This document shows, one piece after another, positions 33,461 to 43,142 of a DNA stretch of 64,000 nt. Source of the stretch: Limnohabitans sp. WS1 (lineage in GTDB: Bacteria > Pseudomonadota > Gammaproteobacteria > Burkholderiales > Burkholderiaceae_C). The stretch covers positions 62,001-126,000 of the forward strand of contig NZ_NERU01000001.1 of the NCBI RefSeq assembly GCF_003063265.1. The letters run 5' to 3'. Position numbers and translations under genes: made by a program. Numbering within the stretch: position 1 is the first letter of the stretch; every line of letters starts with the position of its first letter. The notes beneath the pieces were generated by a model. The model was not told the DNA's origin. It did no database searches and saw only the letters and a list, made by a program, of their open reading frames with translations.

Positions 33461-33531
33461 AAGCCTCGCAGACCAACACCGATCCCCCAGGCGGAAGCTG
33501 CCGTCCGGCGCAGACCTTGATCCGTCGTCAC

Positions 33532-33571
33532 GAAAAAAAGCCCCGCAAGGCTTTTACCTTGCGGGGCTTTG
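33532..33571. terminator. Intrinsic terminator between DUF411-CusF and groEL
   Basis: Perfect 14-bp stem AAAGCCCCGCAAGG (33537-33550) and CCTTGCGGGGCTTT (33557-33570) with an A-run at its left, so it serves groEL from the right and may act in both directions. Confidence 0.88.
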
Positions 33572-33619
33572 TGGTTGGCCGGGTGAGGGCGCAAGCCCTC
33601 AGTCCAGACAGCGGGGCAA

Positions 33620-35290
<1,671 letters not shown>

Positions 35291-35350
35291 TTAATCAGTT
35301 GAGGACAGAGCGAACGGGCGCTTCGCGCGTCGTTCGGTCTGTCCCGCAAA

Positions 35351-35638
35351 TCACTCGACCACTGCGAACAGGTCTTCTTCTTTCATGACCAGCAGCTCGT
35401 CGCCAGCCACCTTGACGGTCTGGCCGCTGTACTTGCCGAACAACACGCGGTCGCCGACTTTGACGCTCAGGGCTTTGGTCTCGCCTTTGTCGTTGGTCTT
35501 GCCTGGGCCGACGGCCAGGACTTCACCTTGATCGGGCTTTTCAGCAGCCGAGTCGGGGATCACGATGCCCGAGGCTGTTTTGGTTTCGCTTTCGATACGC
35601 TTGACGATCACGCGATCGCCCAAAGGACGCAGTTTCAT
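35351..35638 (-). CDS. groES: Co-chaperonin GroES
   Basis: Predicted 95-aa Hsp10 that caps GroEL. It begins [16 protein letters not shown], has the mobile loop around [15 protein letters not shown] (residues 17-31), GEVLAVGPG, and ends in [15 protein letters not shown] strong AGGAG ribosome site lies six bases before the ATG at 35638. It is first in the operon with groEL. Confidence 0.98.
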   Translation of the reverse strand: MKLRPLGDRVIVKRIESETKTASGIVIPDSAAEKPDQGEVLAVGPGKTNDKGETKALSVKVGDRVLFGKYSGQTVKVAGDELLVMKEEDLFAVVE

Positions 35639-35719
35639 GGAATCTCCTGGATTTGAAACAAGGGTTGAAAAACAAAAGCACCAAAGGGGTGCAGCTGAAA
35701 TCTGAGGAGAGGGGTGTTG

Positions 35720-35746
35720 TTAGCACTCATCCCCATCGAGTGCTAA
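35720..35746. promoter_or_regulatory. CIRCE operator (HrcA site)
   Basis: Exact consensus TTAGCACTC-N9-GAGTGCTAA in the leader of groES. HrcA binds this repeat and represses groESL until heat shock. The CIRCE arm abuts the predicted -10 box of the promoter at 35746-35774, so bound HrcA would block polymerase. Confidence 0.95.
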
Positions 35747-35774
35747 TGATAAGGCCATTTCGGTGCATTTCAAG
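35746..35774 (-). promoter_or_regulatory. Candidate sigma-32 promoter of groESL
   Basis: On the minus strand CTTGAAA (35774-35768) is followed after 13 bp by CCTTATCAT (35754-35746), close to the heat-shock sigma consensus CTTGAAA and CCCCATnT. It lies directly upstream of CIRCE. Together they suggest dual control: activation by sigma-32 and repression by HrcA, known from several proteobacteria. Confidence 0.65.
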
Positions 35775-35796
35775 AGGCAGGGTTTTCCGGGAGGCG

Positions 35797-36393
35797 TCAA
35801 TGGGTTGGCTTTCGGCTCTCGTGTGCATGGTGGGGGCTGAGCAAATACCCGTCGACCAGATCGGTGCTGATGTCGCCTTCAAACAAGCTCAGGTGTGGCG
35901 CTTGGTGCAAGGTGCTGCTGTCGGGCAGGCAGGTGCAGTTGTAAATGACGATGTGTGCTTGCTGCATGCGGGCGTTTTGCAGATGCATGGCCGAGGTGTG
36001 CAGCCAGGGAATCCGGGCGTCCATGAAGAAGGCGTCCACATTTTGTGTGATGTCGATCAGGTCCAGTGGGTGGGTCATGACCTTGATGTGGGGCCAGTGC
36101 GCCAAGGTGTCCAAGGCCTGTGAGATGTGTTCACCGTCGTGCAAAACGCACACCAGCGAGCGGTCCGGGTGCGCCTCGGGCAGGGGGTAGAGCAGGTTGA
36201 AGCCTTGGCCTTTGCAATAGTCGACGACCGATTCGGACAGGATGCGGCGATGGCCACCATGGGTGACGAAGGCCTTGAAGACCCCGCTTTGCACCATGCG
36301 CTGAACCGTGCCCACCGACAAGCCCAGGGTTTTGGCCGCTTGGCTGGTGCTGACATAAATTTGTGGATTTTGGGGGTTGTGTGGATTTTTCAT
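35797..36393 (-). CDS. HTH (excisionase/MerR-like) protein with receiver-like C-terminus
   Basis: Predicted 198-aa protein. Residues 11-50 form an excisionase-type winged HTH (YVSTSQAAKTLGLSVGTVQR, then GVFKAFVTHGGHRRI). Residues about 78-185 alternate hydrophobic strands and helices in receiver order: SLVCVLHD, VMTHPLDL, DAFFMDARIPW (D125 at the phospho-acceptor position), HIVIYNC and LSLFEGD, but no conserved Lys is clear. It may be a degenerate receiver with an N-terminal HTH. It lies upstream of groES on the same strand, with the CIRCE promoter between. Function is unknown. Confidence 0.7.
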   Translation of the reverse strand: MKNPHNPQNPQIYVSTSQAAKTLGLSVGTVQRMVQSGVFKAFVTHGGHRRILSESVVDYCKGQGFNLLYPLPEAHPDRSLVCVLHDGEHISQALDTLAHWPHIKVMTHPLDLIDITQNVDAFFMDARIPWLHTSAMHLQNARMQQAHIVIYNCTCLPDSSTLHQAPHLSLFEGDISTDLVDGYLLSPHHAHESRKPTH

Positions 36394-36578
36394 CGTGGGG
36401 TGCTCGCTTGGATAGGCTTGGGTGTCTTGGGCTTTTTGAGGGTCTTGGCATGGTAGAACGCGCTCGAAGTCTCAGGGTTTCCCAGAACAGGTAGTGCCCA
36501 TCACACAAACCGGTAAGCGCCTGGCCGGTGTTGCGGTGGTACTGTGGGTTTTGGAGTTCAAGGCAAAATCAGGGTCTT

Positions 36579-37409
36579 ATGCTTCGTTGGTTCAGATTTT
36601 TTTCACATTGGCCTTTGTGGGCCTTGCATGTCCTGGGTGTGGCGGGCGGTTGGCTGGCCTGGCTTTTTTCGCCCACTTACCGCCGTCGCATGGGGGCCAA
36701 TGCCCGTCAAGCGGGGCTGGGTTGGCGCACCTTGGTGGGGGCGGTGGGGCAGGCCGGGCGCATGTCGGCCGAGTTGCCGCGTTTGTGGCTGGGCCAAACG
36801 CCTTCGGTGGTTTGGGCCGATGCGCAGGCCGCGGCCGATGCTTATGCTTTGGGGCAAGGGGTGTTGTTTCTCACGCCCCACATGGGCTGCTTTGAAATCA
36901 CGGCCCAGGCCTTGGCCACGCGGTTTGGTGCGCAATATGGGCCTTTGACGGTGCTCTACCGCCCGGCCAGGCAAGCGGCTTTAGGCGAAGTGATGGCCTT
37001 GGCCCGAAACCGCCCGGGTTTGCAGGCGGTGCCCACCAATTTGTCGGGGGTGCGCCAAATGATCAAAGCTTTGCGGGCTGGGCAAGCGGTGGGCTTGTTG
37101 CCCGACCAAGTACCGCCCGAGGGCATGGGCGTTTGGGCGCCGTTTTTTGGCAAACCCGCTTACACCATGACTTTGGCGGCCCGTCTGGCTTTGCAAACCG
37201 GGGCCAAAGTGGTCTTGATTTGGGGGGAGCGTTTGTCGTGGGGGCGGGGTTATCGGCTGCACACCCAGGCCCTGGACCAGGCCTTGTCAAACGATCTGGA
37301 GGCCGCTGTGGTGCAGATCAACCAAGCCATGGAGACGATGATTTTGGCTTGCCCTCAGCAGTATTTGTGGGGCTATGCCCGTTACAAAACCCCTCGCCAG
37401 GAGGCTTGA
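36579..37409 (+). CDS. LpxL/HtrB-family lipid A biosynthesis acyltransferase, first copy
   Basis: Predicted 276-aa inner-membrane acyltransferase that adds a secondary acyl chain to lipid A precursors. An N-terminal membrane anchor (about 5-30) precedes the catalytic HxxxxE motif HMGCFE near residue 108, and LLPDQVPPEGMGVWAPFFGKP near 175. AGGG at 36571-36574 supports the start at 36579; the frame opens earlier without a ribosome site. It overlaps the next acyltransferase gene by one base (TGATG), so the two are co-translated. Acyl specificity cannot be read. Confidence 0.88.
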   Translation: MLRWFRFFSHWPLWALHVLGVAGGWLAWLFSPTYRRRMGANARQAGLGWRTLVGAVGQAGRMSAELPRLWLGQTPSVVWADAQAAADAYALGQGVLFLTPHMGCFEITAQALATRFGAQYGPLTVLYRPARQAALGEVMALARNRPGLQAVPTNLSGVRQMIKALRAGQAVGLLPDQVPPEGMGVWAPFFGKPAYTMTLAARLALQTGAKVVLIWGERLSWGRGYRLHTQALDQALSNDLEAAVVQINQAMETMILACPQQYLWGYARYKTPRQEA

Positions 37410-38296
37410 TGTCGCAGTTGCTGTTGGTGTTCATGCGCCTTCTTGCGCCTTTGCCCTTGTCTTGGGTCCGAGCCTTGGGGTGGGTTTTGGGCCATGCGCT
37501 GTATGCCTTGGCGCACGAAAGAAGACACATTGTTCAGGTCAATTTGGGCCTGTGTTTTCCGCATTTGAGCGGTGCAAAGCGCACCCGCATGGCTCGCCAG
37601 CATGTGGTTCGGGTCATGCAGGCCTTGCTGGACCGGTCTTGGTTGTGGCATGGCTCGATGGCGCAGTTGCGTCGGCGTTTGACAGTATTGGGCGACGTGT
37701 CGCCACTGCAAGGGGATTCGGCGGTGGTCATGCTGGCGCCGCATTTTGTGGGGTTGGATGCAGGTGGTACCGCGCTCACCATGCTGGGGGGCGTGCGAAT
37801 GGCCAGCATTTATGTGCCCCAAAGCGCTTTGGCTTTGGACGATTGGGTGCGCGATGGGCGCAACCGTTCGGGGGCTGTGGCTTTGTATTTCAGGCACGGG
37901 GGCGTCAAGCCCATCGTGTCTGGCTTGCGCCAGGGCGACAAGCTGTATTTGTTGCCCGACATGGATTTTGGGCGTCAAGAGTCCTTGTTTGTGCCCTTTT
38001 TTGGCGTGCAAACGGCCACTGTGCCTTCGTTGTCGCGCTTTGCCCGCTTGGGCCGGGCGCAGGTGCTGTCGGTGGTCACGCGCATGACGGCTTCGGGCTA
38101 CAGCACCGAGATCGGACCGGTTTGGGCAGATTTTCCCAGCAGCGATGTGCAGGCTGACACCTTGCGCATGAACCAGGCGTTGGAGTCATTGATCCGCACC
38201 ATGCCCGAGCAGTATTACTGGGTGCACAAACGGTTCAAAACCCGGCCCGAGGGCGAGCCTGGGGTTTATGACGGTGTCGGCGTCAAAAAGGCCTGA
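37409..38296 (+). CDS. LpxL/HtrB-family acyltransferase, second copy
   Basis: Predicted 295-aa acyltransferase with an N-terminal hydrophobic anchor. The catalytic motif is HFVGLD near residue 113, with Asp in the acidic position, and LYLLPDMDFGRQESLFVPFFG near 180-200. AGGAGG at 37400-37405 precedes the ATG at 37409. It shares fold motifs with the upstream copy but little exact sequence, so they probably add different chains. Its 3' end overlaps the convergent hydrolase gene by 31 bp. Confidence 0.88.
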   Translation: MSQLLLVFMRLLAPLPLSWVRALGWVLGHALYALAHERRHIVQVNLGLCFPHLSGAKRTRMARQHVVRVMQALLDRSWLWHGSMAQLRRRLTVLGDVSPLQGDSAVVMLAPHFVGLDAGGTALTMLGGVRMASIYVPQSALALDDWVRDGRNRSGAVALYFRHGGVKPIVSGLRQGDKLYLLPDMDFGRQESLFVPFFGVQTATVPSLSRFARLGRAQVLSVVTRMTASGYSTEIGPVWADFPSSDVQADTLRMNQALESLIRTMPEQYYWVHKRFKTRPEGEPGVYDGVGVKKA

Positions 38297-39222
38297 ATTT
38301 CGCCGATCACGCGTGCGGTTTGCTCATGCACCACCCAGTGGGTGGCGTGCTCGATGGGCACCAGCTTCAAGTCGTTGATGTGCTCGTTCAGACCTTCGGT
38401 CAGGCAGGGCAGCAGGGCCACATCATTTTGTGCCCACAGCACCAAGGTGGGCACCGTGATGCGCATGGCTTCGGGCGGTATTTGAACGGCCGAGGCCCCC
38501 GGGTCGGTGGCCGTGGGTGGGCGCAGGGGCGAGGCGCGGTAGTAATTGAGGCCGCCCTGCAGGCCGTGCTGCCAAACGGATCGGTATTTCTCCCGAACCT
38601 GTGAATTGAGCCAGTGGGCTTGGTCGGGTGGACTGGGCCGAGCGGTGAGGGATTGGAGGCTGTGGTCTTGTCCGTCCAAGAAGCCAAACAGGCGCTCAAA
38701 ATCATGGGCCGCCAATTGTTCGGCGGCATCGTCCTGCACCAAAAAGTTCATGTAAGCACTGGCGGCTTGCTGCTCTGGGTTGTCTTGCAAGGCCTTGAGC
38801 AATGGGCCGGGGTGGGGCGAGTTGATGATGACCAACTGGCGCAGGCGCTCGGGTTGTTGGTTGGCCAGGTTCCAGGCCACGGCTCCGCCCCAGTCGTGGG
38901 CGATCAGGGCAGCCAGTGGGGCGGAGCCGCATTCGTGCGCGATCAGGGCCAAGATGTCTTGCACCAGGTGTTTGGCGCGGTAAGCCTTGACGTCCTGTGG
39001 TGCACTGGAGCGTTCATAGCCCCGCAAATTGGGGGCCACGCAGCGATAGCTCCCGTTTTCAGGCAGAGCAAAGAACGCCATCAAGGGGTCCCAAACCCAG
39101 GCACCTTCGGGAAAGCCGTGCAAAAACAGCAACACCGGACGACCCGACTCGCCAAAAGCGCGACAACTGAGCGTGATGCCATGGGGCAGCTCTTGCTGCC
39201 AAGTTTGTAAATCTGGGGGCAC
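38266..39222 (-). CDS. Alpha/beta hydrolase, epoxide hydrolase-like
   Basis: Predicted 318-aa soluble hydrolase. Oxyanion motif HGFPEGAWVWD is at 35-45 (the HGxP form). The nucleophile elbow is AHDWGG with Asp D110, the acidic member is in LWAQND near 268, and His is in HATHWV near 296. An Asp nucleophile with HGxP fits epoxide hydrolases and haloalkane dehalogenases rather than esterases. The substrate is unknown. It converges on the acyltransferase gene and overlaps its end. Confidence 0.82.
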   Translation of the reverse strand: MPPDLQTWQQELPHGITLSCRAFGESGRPVLLFLHGFPEGAWVWDPLMAFFALPENGSYRCVAPNLRGYERSSAPQDVKAYRAKHLVQDILALIAHECGSAPLAALIAHDWGGAVAWNLANQQPERLRQLVIINSPHPGPLLKALQDNPEQQAASAYMNFLVQDDAAEQLAAHDFERLFGFLDGQDHSLQSLTARPSPPDQAHWLNSQVREKYRSVWQHGLQGGLNYYRASPLRPPTATDPGASAVQIPPEAMRITVPTLVLWAQNDVALLPCLTEGLNEHINDLKLVPIEHATHWVVHEQTARVIGEIQAFLTPTPS

Positions 39223-39273
39223 TGCAGGTCACTCCTTGAGGGACGGTGATGCAGAGCTGTCACCAGCGCCGCC

Positions 39274-40095
39274 TCACTCGTCCAGGGCTTCGGGTTCTTC
39301 TTCGATGGGCGCAGGGGGCTTGGGGGCGAGCACTTCGCCTTGGGCGGGATGCGTCCAGTCCCACAGCAGCTTGGCGACATCGTCCACGCCTTGTTTTTTC
39401 AAGGCAGAAAAGAGTTTCACTTCCCCGCCACCGGCTTGCAGTCGCGCAATCGACAGGGCCTTGGCTTGCTCGGCGCGGGTCAGTTTGTCGGCTTTGGTCA
39501 GGATGATCAAAAACTTCAAGCCCTCTTCGACACGGGGGCGGATCACTTCGAGCAAGATGTCATCGAGTTCGGTCAGCCCGTGGCGCGGGTCGCACATCAT
39601 GACGATGCCTTTGAGGTTCTCGCGGCTGACCAGGTAATTGGCCATGACTTGTTGCCAGCGCAGCTTGTCCATTTTGGCGACGGCCGCATAGCCATAGCCG
39701 GGCAAATCCGCCAGCACCGCATCGGTGACGCCCTGTTTGCCCAGTGCAAACAGGTTGATGTGCTGGGTGCGCCCTGGCTTTTTGGAGGCAAAAGCCAGCT
39801 GTTTTTTTTGCGTCAAGGTGTTGATGCAGGTGCTCTTGCCGGCGTTGGAGCGGCCCACAAAAGCAATTTCAGGGGTGTCCATGGCGGGCAGGTGGTGCAG
39901 CTGTGCGGCGGTGGTCAAAAACCGGGCAGTGTGCATCCAGCCCATGGGGGTGACCTGGTGGGGTGCGGCAGGCGAGGTGGCGTCGGTGCTCGCTGCAGCC
40001 TCGCTGACCGAGGGGGCTGTGGGACGGGTGGTCCGGGCGGCCAACCGCTTGGCTGGGGTTCTGGCGGGGGCGCGAACGTGGGGGCGGGAGCTCAT
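39274..40095 (-). CDS. engB: Ribosome biogenesis GTPase EngB/YsxC with N-terminal extension
   Basis: Predicted 273-aa GTPase for large-subunit assembly. G1 is GRSNAGKS (81-88), switch region GRTQHIN, G3 DLPGYG near 125, and G4 TKAD near 205. The first 50 residues are Ala/Pro/Thr/Arg-rich and not part of the fold; typical EngB starts close to MGWMHTARFL, so translation may begin at Met51 (39945). The C-terminal tail is Pro/Glu-rich. It diverges from the cytochrome c4 gene. Confidence 0.92.
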   Translation of the reverse strand: MSSRPHVRAPARTPAKRLAARTTRPTAPSVSEAAASTDATSPAAPHQVTPMGWMHTARFLTTAAQLHHLPAMDTPEIAFVGRSNAGKSTCINTLTQKKQLAFASKKPGRTQHINLFALGKQGVTDAVLADLPGYGYAAVAKMDKLRWQQVMANYLVSRENLKGIVMMCDPRHGLTELDDILLEVIRPRVEEGLKFLIILTKADKLTRAEQAKALSIARLQAGGGEVKLFSALKKQGVDDVAKLLWDWTHPAQGEVLAPKPPAPIEEEPEALDE

Positions 40096-40182
40096 AAATC
40101 AGGGATACCTCAGGTCGTCAGGAAACTGACGCGGACCTCATTGTAGAATCCTTGAGTTTTGCGCCAACTCTTGGATCACGCC

Positions 40183-40815
40183 ATGAAGTCGATTTCCTCT
40201 TTCCTGATCACTGTTTTGTCGGCCTCTTTGATGGCCGGTTCTGTTTTGGCCGCCGACCCGGCACCCAAAGCTGCCAAGCCCGATTTGGCCAAAGGTGAAG
40301 CCATTTACACAGCTGCTTGTGTGGCCTGTCACGCAGCCGACGGCAACTCTGGCACACCGGTCAACCCCAAGTTGGCCCAGCAGCACCCCGAATACCTGAT
40401 GAAGCAATTGGCCGAATTCAAATCCGGCAAACGCGCCAACGCTGTCATGAGCGGCATGGTGGCGGGTTTGAGCAGCGACGACATGCGCAACATCAGTTAT
40501 TGGCTGGCCTCCAAACAAGCCAAACCTGGCTTTGCCAAAGAAAAAGACACGGTGGCATGGGGTGAGCGCATCTACCGTGGCGGCATTCCTGACCGTCAGA
40601 TCGCCGCTTGCGCCAGCTGCCATTCGCCCAACGGGGCCGGCATGCCATCGCAATACCCCCGTTTGTCGGGTCAGCATGCCGAATACACCGCTTCGCAGTT
40701 GGTGCAGTTCCGTGAAGGCGTTCGCAAGAACAATGTGCAAATGACCCAAGTGGCCGCCAAGATGAACGACCGCGAAATCAAGGCGGTGTCCGACTACATT
40801 GCCGGTTTGCGCTGA
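40183..40815 (+). CDS. Cytochrome c4-type diheme protein
   Basis: Predicted 210-aa periplasmic cytochrome with signal peptide ending VLAA-D near 24. Two haem-binding sites are visible, CVACH at 46-50 and CASCH at 143-147, each with a downstream Met (for example MSGM at 89-92). The two halves form the cytochrome c4 duplicate fold. It probably transfers electrons to terminal oxidases. It precedes the resB-ccsA cytochrome c maturation genes, which fits. The start at 40183 is preferred over an in-frame start eight codons earlier, as it begins the signal peptide. Confidence 0.92.
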   Translation: MKSISSFLITVLSASLMAGSVLAADPAPKAAKPDLAKGEAIYTAACVACHAADGNSGTPVNPKLAQQHPEYLMKQLAEFKSGKRANAVMSGMVAGLSSDDMRNISYWLASKQAKPGFAKEKDTVAWGERIYRGGIPDRQIAACASCHSPNGAGMPSQYPRLSGQHAEYTASQLVQFREGVRKNNVQMTQVAAKMNDREIKAVSDYIAGLR

Positions 40816-40935
40816 GGTTCTTGCCGGGAGATGACCCGGGTGTGTGTCGCTTTTGCCCTGTGGACTTCAGGGGGTTTTAGGGCCTGAATCACATCATTGG
40901 GGCACAATTAAGAACCGGCTGATATGACATGCACC

Positions 40936-40965
40936 AAGGCCGGTTTTCCGGCCTTGAACGTTTTT
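40936..40965 (+). terminator. Intrinsic terminator after cytochrome c4
   Basis: Perfect stem AAGGCCGG-TTTT-CCGGCCTT followed by GAACG and five T. It would end the cytochrome transcript and separate it from resB, so resB needs its own promoter or readthrough. Confidence 0.7.
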
Positions 40966-41015
40966 GGCGGGCTCTGTCCCGCCATTTCCTTGTCTGCTTC
41001 ATTTTGATACACCCC

Positions 41016-43142
41016 ATGACGACTGTTGCACCCCGCCTTGAATCCGAGCGCGGCTCGCCCCGAGGGCAGGCCGTGATCGAGTTGCTGTCGTCCATGCGGT
41101 TTGCCATTTCTTTGTTGACGATCATCTGCATTGCTTCGGTGATTGGCACGGTGCTCAAACAAAACGAGCCCAGCAACAACTACGTCAACCAGTTCGGCCC
41201 CTTTTGGGCCGAAGTGTTCACCACCCTCAAGCTCAACACGGTTTACAGCGCTTGGTGGTTTTTGCTGATTCTGGCCTTTTTGGTCATCAGCACCAGCCTG
41301 TGCATTGCCCGCAACACGCCCAAAATCCTGGTAGACCTTAAAAACTACAAGGAAAACATCCGCGAACAAAGCCTCAAGGCGTTTCACAACAAGGCCGAAG
41401 GCTCGCTCAACGAGTTGCCCCAAGCTGCCGCCCATCGTTTAGGGGCCTTGCTGGCCACGGGGGGCTGGAAAGTCAAACTGCAAGAGCGAGACACCCCGGC
41501 GGGCAAGGGGTGGATGTTGGCGGCCAAGGCCGGTGCAGCCAACAAAATCGGCTACATCGCGGCGCATTCGGCCATTGTGTTGGTGTGTGTCGGGGGCTTG
41601 CTGGACGGCGACCTGATGGTCCGTGCCCAGATGTGGTTTGGTGGCAAGGAAATTTACAACGGCGGCGGCCTGATTGCCGATGTGCCCGCGCAGCACCGAC
41701 TGTCTGAACGCAATCCGGCTTTTCGGGGCAATTTGCTGGTGGCTGAAGACACGGCCTCGGGTACGGCCATCCTGAACCAGTCCAATGGCATTTTGTTGCA
41801 GGATCTGCCCTTTGTGATTGAGCTCAAAAAGTTCATTGTGGAGTACTACTCGACCGGCATGCCCAAGTTGTTTGCCAGCGACATCATCATCCACGACAAA
41901 GCCACGGGCGAGAAACAAGAAGCGCGTGTCGAGGTCAATCACCCGGCCAGCTTCAAGGGCATCAACATTTACCAGTCCAGTTTTGACGATGGGGGCTCCA
42001 CGGTCAAATTGCAAGCCGTGCCCATGTCAGCGGCGACCCGCCCCTTTGAGGTGGAAGGCACCATTGGCAGCAGCACCGATCTGAGCAACGGGACTGAAAA
42101 ATTGAGCCTGGAGTTCACCGGCTTGCGTGTCATCAACGTGGAAAACCTGTCGGGTGGTCAAGGACCCAATGGCCAAGCGGTGGATGTGCGCAAAGTCGAC
42201 TTGGGCAGTGCGATTGAGCAGCGACTGGGGGCTGGTCACAAAACCACCCAAACCAAGTCTTTGCAGAACGTGGGTCCCAGTGTGAGTTACAAGCTGCGTG
42301 ACGCCGCTGGCCAAGCTCGCGAGTACAACAACTACATGTTGCCGGTGGATGCGGGCGATGGTGTGCCCGTGTTTTTGCTGGGCATGCGCGAAGTGCCCAG
42401 CGAGCCCTACCGCTATTTGCGTCCACCCGCCGATGAGAATGGCGAATTGCTGGGCTTCATTCGCTTGCGGGCGGCTTTGGACACGCCCGAGTTGCGCAAC
42501 CGCGCAGTGCAGCGATATGCCAGCAAAGCCGTGGACCCCAAACGCCCTGAGTTGACCCAGCAACTGGCCGATTCGGCGGCCCGTGCCTTGGGCCTGTTTG
42601 CTGGTTTGGAGAAAGTCAACGGCAAGTCGTCTTCGGGTTTGCAGGCCTTGGCCGATTTCCTGGAAAGCAATGTGCCGCAAGACGAGCGTGCCCGGGCGGG
42701 TGAGATGTTTGTGCGCATCCTGAACGGGGCCTTGTTTGAGCTCGATGCCGTGGCACGCGAACAAGCGGGAGCTAAGTCGATGCCTGAAGACAAGGTGCAA
42801 GGATTCATGTCGCAGGCCGTGCTGGCTTTGTCCGATGCGCCTCTTTATCCAGCACCCATGACCTTCTTGCTCAAAGATTTCAAGCAGGTCCAAGCCAGCG
42901 TTTTTCAGGTGGCGAGAGCCCCAGGCCAGTCGATCGTTTACTTGGGCTGTGCCCTTTTGATTTTGGGTATTTTTGCAATGTTGTATGTTCGTGACCGACG
43001 CTTGTGGGTGTGGCTGTCACCCCATGGCGATGGCACCCATGCGACGATGGCTTTGTCATCCAACCGCAAGACGATGGATGTTGACCGCGAATTTGACCAA
43101 TTGACCACCCGCTTGTTGGGTCGTTCCGAGAAAAAATCATGA
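41016..43142 (+). CDS. resB: ResB-like cytochrome c biogenesis protein (System II)
   Basis: Predicted 708-aa membrane protein. Hydrophobic segments lie at about 30-50, 85-105, 185-205 and 630-655, with a large periplasmic region between. It contains SSMRFAISLLTIICIASVIG and YVNQFGPFWAEVFTTL typical of ResB/Ccs1. With CcsA it forms the System II haem lyase. The ATG at 41016 has no clear ribosome site; an earlier in-frame start at 40929 would cross the terminator hairpin. It overlaps ccsA by four bases. Confidence 0.92.
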   Translation: MTTVAPRLESERGSPRGQAVIELLSSMRFAISLLTIICIASVIGTVLKQNEPSNNYVNQFGPFWAEVFTTLKLNTVYSAWWFLLILAFLVISTSLCIARNTPKILVDLKNYKENIREQSLKAFHNKAEGSLNELPQAAAHRLGALLATGGWKVKLQERDTPAGKGWMLAAKAGAANKIGYIAAHSAIVLVCVGGLLDGDLMVRAQMWFGGKEIYNGGGLIADVPAQHRLSERNPAFRGNLLVAEDTASGTAILNQSNGILLQDLPFVIELKKFIVEYYSTGMPKLFASDIIIHDKATGEKQEARVEVNHPASFKGINIYQSSFDDGGSTVKLQAVPMSAATRPFEVEGTIGSSTDLSNGTEKLSLEFTGLRVINVENLSGGQGPNGQAVDVRKVDLGSAIEQRLGAGHKTTQTKSLQNVGPSVSYKLRDAAGQAREYNNYMLPVDAGDGVPVFLLGMREVPSEPYRYLRPPADENGELLGFIRLRAALDTPELRNRAVQRYASKAVDPKRPELTQQLADSAARALGLFAGLEKVNGKSSSGLQALADFLESNVPQDERARAGEMFVRILNGALFELDAVAREQAGAKSMPEDKVQGFMSQAVLALSDAPLYPAPMTFLLKDFKQVQASVFQVARAPGQSIVYLGCALLILGIFAMLYVRDRRLWVWLSPHGDGTHATMALSSNRKTMDVDREFDQLTTRLLGRSEKKS

